Assembly: GCA_963744105.1 (NCBI GenBank)
Contig: CAVUSJ010000002.1
Coordinates: 310,001 to 374,000, forward strand
Length of the DNA: 64,000 nt
Direction of reading: 5' to 3'
DNA from: DASUPK01 sp963744105
Lineage (GTDB): Bacteria > Actinomycetota > Thermoleophilia > Solirubrobacterales > 70-9
The first letter of the stretch is position 1, and every line of letters starts with the position of its first letter. A program made the translations under genes and the position numbers. Below are positions 40,602 to 47,438 of the stretch, piece by piece. The notes below the pieces were generated by a model. The model was not told the origin of the DNA. It was given only the letters and a program-made list of their open reading frames with translations, and did not search any database.

Positions 40602-41510
40602 GTGGAGAAGGCCACCCTGGGGAGTGAGGAGAAGCTCGCCGCGAGCGCGGTCGCGCCCGAGAACGAGGAGGCGACCGAGGCGTGGAGCGGCGTGCTCTTC
40701 GACCGTTTCGTCAAGTACCGCCATCTGATCGTCGAGGGGCTCACGAGCTTCGGCGACGTCGCGATGACCGCCCATCCGCCGGAGCCGGGCGACAGGGTCC
40801 TCGACATCGGCTGCGGCTTCGGGGACACCACCCAGCAGCTCGCGGCTCTCGTCGGACCCGAGGGCGAGGCCATCGGGGTCGATGTCGCGGAGCCCTTCAT
40901 CGACGCCTCGATCGAGGAGGCTCGGGAGGCGGGCGTCGAGAACGTCGACTTCCTCACGGGTGACGTCCAGGTGATGGAGATCCCGGGCACTTTCGACTAC
41001 GCGTTCTCGCGCATGGGGGTCATGTTCTTCGCCAACCCCGTGCAGGCGCTGCGCAACATTCGCGGTGCGCTGAGACCGGGCGGCCGGCTGGTTGCTGTCG
41101 TCTGGCGGCGCAAGCTCGACAACGCATGGGTTCACCGGACCGAGCAGGTGGTCGATCAGTACCTCGAGGAGCCGGAGGAGACCGACGAGCCGACCTGCGG
41201 CCCCGGGCCGTTCTCGATGGCGAACGCCGACACCGTCAGCGAGCAGCTTCAGATCGCCGGATTCGAGACGCCGACGTTCACCCGGTGTGACCTTCAGATG
41301 AAGATCGGGAACGACCTGGACAACGCGGTCGAGTTCAACATGGCGCTCGGTCCGGCGGCGGAGCTCATCCGCCTCGCCGGAGAGGAGGCCGAGAAGATCC
41401 GGCCGAAGCTCGAGCGTGAGATCGGCGCGGCACTGGCCGACCTCTCCGGCGACGACGGCGTCAGGGCGCCGGCGTCGACCTGGGTCATCAGCGCGACGGT
41501 GCCTGAGTAG
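40602..41510 (+). CDS. Class I SAM-dependent methyltransferase
   Basis: 302 residues, GTG start. SAM-binding motif I VLDIGCGFGDTTQQLA, acidic loop AIGVDVAEPFIDAS, motif after it LTGDVQVMEIPGTFDYAFSR and RPGGRLVAVVWR. The sequence after the core resembles the methyltransferase-11 type with a C-terminal helical lid. Substrate unknown. The end overlaps the histidine kinase by 23 bases on the other strand. Confidence 0.87.
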   Translation: MEKATLGSEEKLAASAVAPENEEATEAWSGVLFDRFVKYRHLIVEGLTSFGDVAMTAHPPEPGDRVLDIGCGFGDTTQQLAALVGPEGEAIGVDVAEPFIDASIEEAREAGVENVDFLTGDVQVMEIPGTFDYAFSRMGVMFFANPVQALRNIRGALRPGGRLVAVVWRRKLDNAWVHRTEQVVDQYLEEPEETDEPTCGPGPFSMANADTVSEQLQIAGFETPTFTRCDLQMKIGNDLDNAVEFNMALGPAAELIRLAGEEAEKIRPKLEREIGAALADLSGDDGVRAPASTWVISATVPE

Positions 41511-42750
41511 AGCTCTCGAGCGGATTGCCGATCGGCAGCCGCGCGAAGACGCGGAAGCCTCCACCGTCCATCGGCCCCGCTGAGAAGCGGCCACCGAAGA
41601 GCTCCACGCGCTCCCGCATCCCGATCAGCCCGCGGCGCGTGCCGATGGCCACGCCGCCGATCGCGCCCGGTCCGTTGTCCGTCACCTCGAGCTCCACGCT
41701 CTCTGGATCGAAGCTCAGCCGGACGGTCGCCGAGGCCCCCGGGCCGGCGTGCTTGAGGACGTTCGTGAGGGCCTCCTGGATGATCCGATAGGCGGTCTGG
41801 TCGAGGATCGGCGGGAGCACCTGCGGGTCGCCCACACGCTGGACGGTCACCGTGAGGCCCGCGGCGCGGCACTCGGCGATCATCACGTCCAGGTGGGAGA
41901 GGCTGACCCGGTCCCGCTCCGGGTCGGTCGAGTCCATCGGCCGCAGGAGGCCGAGAAGCTTGCGCATGTCCTCGAGCGCGATCCGCGAGGTGCGCTTGAT
42001 CTCCTCGAGGACCTCGCGCGCCTCGTCGATGTCCGCGCCGTCCTCGATGGCTCGCAGGCCGGTGGCGGCCTGCAGGGAGATCGCGGTGACGCCGTGGCCC
42101 GCCGCGTCGTGCAGGTCGCGCGCGATCCTCATCCGCTCCGCGACCACCGCGAGGTGCGCGGTCTCGTCCCGCTCACGCTCGAGGGAGCGCCTGATCCAGG
42201 CCATCAGCAGCCCGGTGACCAGCAGGGTGGCGACCAGGACGACCCAGCGCGTGACCGCGTCGGCGAAGGTCGGGTGCTGGTCGATCAGCAGCACGGCGTC
42301 CGCCACACCGATCAGCCCCAGCTGAAGCAGCGCGTGGCGCAGGTCGAAGAACCAGAAGGCGAACAGCGAGACCCAGAGGAAGAGGACCTCGTTGTCCTCC
42401 GTGCCGGTCATGTGCCCGCCCTCGAGCGTCGCGAGCGTGATCACGGCGGTGCCGAGGGCGGCGGCGAGGCCGAGCACGGGCTCGTTGACCCGGCGCCTGC
42501 TCAGCAGCAGGGCGCCGCAGACGGCCGCCACCGTCCCGTAGCCGAGGATGAGCAGGTCGGACCCCGCGGCGGACGGAGGCAGTGCGACCGTGACCGCGAT
42601 CAGAAGAGCGCCGCCTACCAGCAGCAGGCCCGCGACGCGAGTCGCCAGGGCCCTGCCGCCGATCGTGGGCAGAGGGGGCAGTCCATGCCCGAGCTTGCGA
42701 AGCAGCCAGCGCAGGGGTCGCGGCGTGATCTTGGAGCCTCCGTTCTCCAT
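41488..42750 (-). CDS. Orphan sensor histidine kinase, NarX/DegS type
   Basis: 420 residues from ATG 42750 (CGGAGAGCGCC before it, TACGGT at 42772-42767 as -10). About six membrane segments fill residues 27-190, with little extracytoplasmic sequence. Then a HisKA_3 dimerisation helix with the phosphoacceptor in RIARDLHDAAGHGVTAISLQ, and an ATP domain with RIIQEALTNVLKHAGPG and VTDNGPGAIGG. Such kinases pair with NarL-type regulators, but none is adjacent. It may sense a membrane-linked signal. Confidence 0.9.
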   Translation of the reverse strand: MENGGSKITPRPLRWLLRKLGHGLPPLPTIGGRALATRVAGLLLVGGALLIAVTVALPPSAAGSDLLILGYGTVAAVCGALLLSRRRVNEPVLGLAAALGTAVITLATLEGGHMTGTEDNEVLFLWVSLFAFWFFDLRHALLQLGLIGVADAVLLIDQHPTFADAVTRWVVLVATLLVTGLLMAWIRRSLERERDETAHLAVVAERMRIARDLHDAAGHGVTAISLQAATGLRAIEDGADIDEAREVLEEIKRTSRIALEDMRKLLGLLRPMDSTDPERDRVSLSHLDVMIAECRAAGLTVTVQRVGDPQVLPPILDQTAYRIIQEALTNVLKHAGPGASATVRLSFDPESVELEVTDNGPGAIGGVAIGTRRGLIGMRERVELFGGRFSAGPMDGGGFRVFARLPIGNPLESSTQAPSR

Positions 42751-42829
42751 GGCGCTCTCCGGGAACACCGTAGAGGACGGTCGGGAATACCCTGTACGGG
42801 GAAACCCGCAGACTTCGCTCAATCATCCG

Positions 42830-43946
42830 ATGGCCGACACGCTTCCAAAGGAGGGATTCTCCGCGCGCCTCGCCGAGATCCGGGGGCAGCTGAAGCTGCT
42901 CTCGGATTACCTTTGACCCGGAGGGGCTGAGCACGGAGATCGACCGGCTGGAGGGCGAGATGCAGCGCGAGGGCTTCTGGGACGACCAGGCCAAGGCCGC
43001 TGAGATCTCCGCCCAGCACTCGCGGGCGCAGAAGAGGCTGAACGGGTTTCGCGAGCTGACCCGCGACGTCGACGACCTCGGGGAGCTCGCCGAGCTCGCC
43101 GCCGACGACGAGGAGATGGCTGCGGAGCTGGCCTCCCAGCTCACGTCGGTCGAGCGGCGCCTCGCGGAGCTCGAGGAGGAGCGGCTCTTCTCCGGCCGCT
43201 TCGACGCCGGCGACGCCGTCGTCACGGTGAACGCCGGCGCCGGCGGGACGGACTCCCAGGACTGGGCGGAGATGCTCCTGCGCATGTACCTGCGCTGGTC
43301 CGAGCGTCGCCGCTTCAAGGTCGAGATGAAGGAGGCCTCGCCGGGGGAGGAGGCGGGACTGAAGTCCGCGACCTTCGTCGTCCGGGGCGAGAACGCCTAC
43401 GGCCTGTTCGCTGCGGAACGCGGTGTCCACCGCCTGATCCGCATCTCACCCTTCGACTCCTCCGCACGCCGGCACACGAGTTTCGCCCAGGTGGACGTGG
43501 CGCCGCTGGTCGAGGGCGACGTCGAGGTGGAGATCGACGATTCGGATATCCGCGTCGACACCTACCGGGCCTCGGGTGCCGGGGGCCAGCACGTCAACAA
43601 GACCGATTCGGCGGTCCGCGTCACCCACGTCCCCACCGGGATCGTCGCGCAGTCCCAGAACGAGCGCTCCCAGATCCAGAACAGGGCGACGGCGATGCAG
43701 ATCCTGCGCTCCCGCCTGCTCGAGCGCAAGGAGCTGGAGCAGGCCGAGGAGCTCGCCAAGGAGCGTGGGGAACAGAAGGCGGCGGAGTGGGGGTCGCAGA
43801 TCCGCAGCTACTTCCTCCACCCGGACCAGCGCGTCAAGGATCACCGCACCAACTACGAGGTCGGGGACACGAACCGCGTGCTCGACGGCGACATCGACGG
43901 CTTCGTGCGGGAGTACCTGAACTTCGCCGCCTCCTCGGGCAACTAA
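42830..43946 (+). CDS. prfB: Peptide chain release factor 2, programmed +1 frameshift
   Basis: Reads UGA and UAA stop codons. The first 28 codons from ATG 42830 end SDYL before an in-frame TGA (42914-42916); after a +1 shift the frame goes on as DPEGLSTEIDRLEG for a total of about 371 residues. The catalytic loop is ASGAGGQHVNKTDSAVRVTH and the codon-recognition tripeptide SPF lies in SPFDSSARRHTSF. The shift lets the cell regulate RF2 from its own abundance. No good ribosome site precedes the ATG. Confidence 0.96.
42911..42917 (+). other. prfB: prfB frameshift site CTTTGAC
   Basis: CTT TGA C, the standard RF2 slippery sequence. Only a weak Shine-Dalgarno-like CGGA lies five bases before it, weaker than the E. 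coli AGGGGG. Confidence 0.92.
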
Positions 43947-43953
43947 GCCCGAG

Positions 43954-44367
43954 ATGGCCCGCTCCATCACGAAGTGCCCGAACTGCGGCTCGCCGGTGAG
44001 CCAGTTCGCGGCCGGGTGCGCGATCTGCGGCGAGAACCTGACCGCGGCCCGGCATGAGCTGGAGCGCCGTCGCGCGGCCCGGCCGGCTCTGGCGGCGCCC
44101 GGCTGGCTCCCTGAGATCACCGCCGGCGACGCGATCCTCGGAGCGATTCTGATCATCGCCGCCTTCGGCTTCCCGATCGTCGGCGGGCCGATCGCCGGCC
44201 TGTTCGCCTATTTCGCCCACCAGAGAGGCGACACGGTCCAGCGGAACCTGGCGCTGGTCGCCGTGGCCATCGCCGTGATCGCCCTCCTGGTGCTCAGCTT
44301 CATCCCCGAGAGCTCGAACCTGTTCAGCCCCTGGGTGGACCTGAGCGGCCCGCTCCCGACGAACTAG
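43954..44367 (+). CDS. Zinc-ribbon membrane protein
   Basis: 137 residues. N-terminal zinc ribbon (CPNCGSPVSQFAAGCAIC), a charged linker (AARHELERRRAARPALAAPG) and two membrane segments (about 56-78 and 90-112) ending outside. Similar small proteins are widespread in actinobacteria, function unknown. It follows prfB by 7 bases and may be read with it. Its stop overlaps the convergent ogt stop in CTAG. Confidence 0.75.
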   Translation: MARSITKCPNCGSPVSQFAAGCAICGENLTAARHELERRRAARPALAAPGWLPEITAGDAILGAILIIAAFGFPIVGGPIAGLFAYFAHQRGDTVQRNLALVAVAIAVIALLVLSFIPESSNLFSPWVDLSGPLPTN

Positions 44368-44996
44368 AGCGCGCCCTCGAGATCCAGCAGCGCCCGCTTC
44401 ATCTCCGGGCCGCCGCCGTAGTTGCCGACTCCGCCGCCCGACTGGACGACACGGTGGCAGGGCACGATCAGCGGAATCGCGTTGCGGCCGCAGGCGGTCC
44501 CCGCGGCGCGGGAGGCGCGCACGTTGCCGGCCTGCTTGGCGATCTGCCCGTAGGTGCGGGTCTCGCCGTACGGGATCCGCGCGACGGCGTGCAGCGCCCG
44601 GTTGCGGAATCCCGCCGGAGTCAGCGCCCAGTCGACCGCCACGTCGAAGTGGTGGCGCTTGCCCTCGAAGTACTCCTCCAACTCGCGGCGCTCCTCGTCG
44701 AGGCGCTCCGGGGACTCGAGCACACGCGGGGAGACGTACCGCGCCAGGTCCTCCAGGACCTCGTCCTCGGTCTGCTGATGCCCACGGTGCTTGGGCAGCG
44801 CGAGCCTGACGACACCGCGGTCGGTGCGGGCCACCAGGAGCTTCCCGAAGGGGGAGTCGACCGGCGCGTAGGCCACGTCGACCAGCCCGTCGCGCTCGGC
44901 GCGCGCCAGCACTCCCTGGACCGCCCGGTCGAGGTCGCCGCCAGAGGGCGCGTTGCGGAGCATCTTCTCGAGTTGCTTTTCGGTCAGCGGGTTCAT
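44364..44996 (-). CDS. ogt: Methylated-DNA-protein-cysteine methyltransferase
   Basis: 210 residues. Removes O6-alkyl groups from guanine, with the acceptor Cys in PLIVPCHRVVQSGGGVGNYG, and DNA-binding helix with YGETRTYGQIAKQAGN. The first 40 residues (MNPLTEKQLEKMLRNAPSGG onward) are an extra helical region absent from E. coli Ogt. The ATG overlaps the sigma factor stop (ATGA), so the repair enzyme is translationally coupled to the sigma gene, an arrangement known from other actinobacteria. Confidence 0.94.
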   Translation of the reverse strand: MNPLTEKQLEKMLRNAPSGGDLDRAVQGVLARAERDGLVDVAYAPVDSPFGKLLVARTDRGVVRLALPKHRGHQQTEDEVLEDLARYVSPRVLESPERLDEERRELEEYFEGKRHHFDVAVDWALTPAGFRNRALHAVARIPYGETRTYGQIAKQAGNVRASRAAGTACGRNAIPLIVPCHRVVQSGGGVGNYGGGPEMKRALLDLEGAL

Positions 44997-45493
44997 GCGA
45001 ATTCACCTCTCAGCTTCTGAAGTCCCTCGTGGACGCTGCGACGTGCAGCGTCCTGCGAGCAGTCGAGTGCCTTGGCGATGCCGGCATAGGACATGTCGGT
45101 GGCGAAGCGGAGCACGACGGCGCTGCGCTGCTTCGGAGGCAACCCGCTGACGGCCCTCCACAGGTCCGGGTCGCCGCCGGCGACCGTCATGTCCGGGCGG
45201 TTGTTCTGGCTCGGCTCGCCGCCGGCGACCTCCTCCGGGCTGCCGGCGGGTACGGCGCGGCGCCCGCGCGCCCGGTGATGGTCGATCGCCTTGCGGTGCG
45301 CGATCGTGAGAAGCCAGGAACGCAGATTGCTGGCGTGCTCCAACTTCGGGTACGCGCGCAGCGCGGCGATGAACGTCTCCTGGAAGCAGTCCTCGGCGTC
45401 GTGTGGGCCGACGGTCGCGACCAGGAATCCGAGCACGTCCGAGCCGTGCTCGTCGAGCAGCGCTTGGAAGGGGGGAAGAGTCTCATTCGGCAT
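44993..45493 (-). CDS. ECF-type sigma factor coupled to ogt
   Basis: 166 residues. Region 2: DAEDCFQETFIAALRAYPKL and LRSWLLTIAHRKAIDHHRAR; region 4: LPPKQRSAVVLRFATDMSYA followed by IAKALDCSQDAARRSVHEGL. No anti-sigma gene is next to it; instead the alkyltransferase follows by an ATGA overlap. The N-terminal part of that enzyme may act on the sigma factor, but nothing here shows it. The sigma gene is divergent from nadC with about 47 bases between them. Confidence 0.9.
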   Translation of the reverse strand: MPNETLPPFQALLDEHGSDVLGFLVATVGPHDAEDCFQETFIAALRAYPKLEHASNLRSWLLTIAHRKAIDHHRARGRRAVPAGSPEEVAGGEPSQNNRPDMTVAGGDPDLWRAVSGLPPKQRSAVVLRFATDMSYAGIAKALDCSQDAARRSVHEGLQKLRGEFA

Positions 45494-45540
45494 CCGCCCC
45501 TAAAACGTCGCACACCGGGCTTTCGTGAGATCGTGACGCG

Positions 45541-46380
45541 GTGGAAATCGACGCCGACACGCGCGAGCTCGTCGCCAGGGCACTGCTCGAGGATCTCGGC
45601 CCGGGCGACGTCACGGCCGACGCGGTCGTCCCCGCCGACGCCGCCGGGCGGGCGGCGATCACGCAGAAGGCGCCCGGCGTCCTCTTCGGGATCGAGGTCG
45701 CGGCCGAGGTCTTCCGGCAGGTCGAGGCGGGCGATCTCGAGGCGCTGGCGCCGGAGGGAGAGTGGCGGGACGAGGTCCCGGCCGAGGTCGCCCGGGTGGC
45801 GGGCCCGGCGCGGGCGCTGCTCGCCGCAGAGCGCACCGCCCTCAACCTGCTCTGCCACCTGTCCGGTGTGGCGACGCTCACCGCCAGGTTCGTCCGGGAG
45901 ATCGAGGGCTCCGGCGCGCGGCTCCTCGACACGCGCAAGACCACCCCCGGCCTACGGGCGCTGGAGAAGGCCGCCGTCGCGGCGGGCGGAGGCACCAACC
46001 ACAGGATGGGCCTCTACGACGCGATCCTGATCAAGGAGAACCACGCGGCGATGGCGGGCGGCGTGGGGGAGGCGGTGCGCCGCGCCCGCGAGGCCCGGCA
46101 GGACCTGCCGGTGGAGGTCGAGTGCCGCAACCTCGACGAGGTCCGCCAGGGGGCTGAGGCCGGCGCGGACCGGCTGCTTCTTGACAACATGAGCCCGGCG
46201 GAGCTGCGGGAGGCGGTCGCGGCCGCGCGTGAGTCGGGCGGTCCGGAGCTAGAGGCCTCGGGTGGCGTCACGCTCGAGACCGTGGACGAAATCGCTGCAA
46301 CGGGCGTGGATTTCGTCTCCGTGGGCGCTCTCACGCACTCGGCCCCCGCCCTCGACCTGAGCATGACCGTGGAGCTATAG
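45541..46380 (+). CDS. nadC: Nicotinate-nucleotide pyrophosphorylase (quinolinate phosphoribosyltransferase)
   Basis: 279 residues, GTG start. Makes nicotinate mononucleotide from quinolinate and PRPP, the step after NadA. Motifs RTALNLLCHLSGVATLTARF, LDTRKTTPGLRALEKAAVAA, GGGTNHRMGLYDAILIKENH and DRLLLDNMSP; ends EIAATGVDFVSVGALTHSAP. nadA is at 51118 with five genes between, and nadB is not in the window. Confidence 0.96.
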   Translation: MEIDADTRELVARALLEDLGPGDVTADAVVPADAAGRAAITQKAPGVLFGIEVAAEVFRQVEAGDLEALAPEGEWRDEVPAEVARVAGPARALLAAERTALNLLCHLSGVATLTARFVREIEGSGARLLDTRKTTPGLRALEKAAVAAGGGTNHRMGLYDAILIKENHAAMAGGVGEAVRRAREARQDLPVEVECRNLDEVRQGAEAGADRLLLDNMSPAELREAVAAARESGGPELEASGGVTLETVDEIAATGVDFVSVGALTHSAPALDLSMTVEL

Positions 46381-46383
46381 AGT
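46378..46383 (+). promoter_or_regulatory. -10 box of SnoaL-like gene, leaderless
   Basis: TAGAGT overlapping the nadC stop, six bases before the ATG at 46390. Confidence 0.4.
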
Positions 46384-46389
46384 CGATCG

Positions 46390-46905
46390 ATGGCCGCTTC
46401 TGGGACCACGGCGACCAAGCGCGAGGAGCTCGTGCGCAAGCACGTCGAGGCCGAGAACGCCGCGGACTACGAGACCGCTCTCGCGACCTTTCAGCACCCG
46501 CGCTACGAGTACGTCGCCAGCGACGAGGTCTACGACGGCGCCCAGGAGGTGATGGCCCACTGGCGGGAGTTCGACCGAGCCTTTCCCGACCAGCAGATCG
46601 AGATCGTCAAGCTGCACACCGCCGACGACGCGGTGGTGATGGAGGCGATCGCCCGGGGCACGCACACCGGGCCGTTCCGCGGCCTGCCGCCGACGGGCCG
46701 CAAGTGGGAGCAGCAGTTCCTCGCCATCTTCGTCTTCGAGAGCGACGGCCTGGTCTGCGAGCGGGTCTACTACGACACCTCCACGGTCCTGCAGCAGCTC
46801 GGGATTGCCCGCGAGCCCACCAGCCTCACCGGCCGCCTGGAGACCGCCGCCAGCCATCCGCTGACGATCTCCCGCGGGATCGTGAGAAGGGTGATCGGGA
46901 GATAG
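46390..46905 (+). CDS. SnoaL-like / NTF2-fold protein, copy 1
   Basis: 171 residues. REELVRKHVEAENAADYETA, the TFQHPRYEY strand, AHWREFDRAFPDQQIEIVKL and LAIFVFESDGLVCERVYYD give the SnoaL-like/ester-cyclase pattern, plus a C-terminal helical extension (TAASHPLTISRGIVRRVIG) not found in the minimal fold. Catalysis and ligand unknown. The next gene is a same-length paralogue, two bases downstream. Confidence 0.82.
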   Translation: MAASGTTATKREELVRKHVEAENAADYETALATFQHPRYEYVASDEVYDGAQEVMAHWREFDRAFPDQQIEIVKLHTADDAVVMEAIARGTHTGPFRGLPPTGRKWEQQFLAIFVFESDGLVCERVYYDTSTVLQQLGIAREPTSLTGRLETAASHPLTISRGIVRRVIGR

Positions 46906-46907
46906 CG

Positions 46908-47423
46908 ATGGCCCCCAGTGCCCAGCTGCGAAAGAAGCGCGAGGAGATCGTCCGGGAGCACATGGACTCCGAGAACCGGCACGAGTTCGATGCGACGCTC
47001 GAGACCTTTGAGCATCCGCGCTATGAGCTGATCGCCACCGGGGACGTGTTCGACGGCACCGAGGAGGTCGAGCGCTACTTCGAGGAGTCGCGCCGTGCCT
47101 TCCCCGACCAGCGGAACGAGCTCCTCGCCCTGCACCACGCCGACGACGCGGTCCTGGTGGAGGCCGTCGTCCGCGGCACCCACAAAGGGCAGCTGCGCAC
47201 CCTGCCGCCCACGGGCCGCGAATACGAGCTGCCGATCCTCTCGATCTTCATGTTCGAGGGCGACAAGCTGGTCTGCGAGCGCGTCTACTTCGACCAGACC
47301 ACCATGCTGCGCCAGCTCGGCATCGCCCGGGACCCGCTCAGCATCACCGGTCGGCTGCAGACGTTGGTCACCCATCCGCTGACGATCGGCCGGGGCCTGG
47401 TCCGCCAGGTCACCGGGCTGTAG
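46908..47423 (+). CDS. SnoaL-like / NTF2-fold protein, copy 2
   Basis: 171 residues from ATG 46908. Tandem paralogue of the preceding gene: LETFEHPRYELIA, EESRRAFPDQRNELLALHHA, GTHKGQLRTLPPTGREYELP and the end LVTHPLTIGRGLVRQVTGL align throughout, including the C-terminal extension. The two probably arose by duplication and may form a heterodimer. A third, more distant homologue is cut by the window's left edge. Confidence 0.82.
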   Translation: MAPSAQLRKKREEIVREHMDSENRHEFDATLETFEHPRYELIATGDVFDGTEEVERYFEESRRAFPDQRNELLALHHADDAVLVEAVVRGTHKGQLRTLPPTGREYELPILSIFMFEGDKLVCERVYFDQTTMLRQLGIARDPLSITGRLQTLVTHPLTIGRGLVRQVTGL

Positions 47424-47438
47424 CGGCCGATCTGACTC

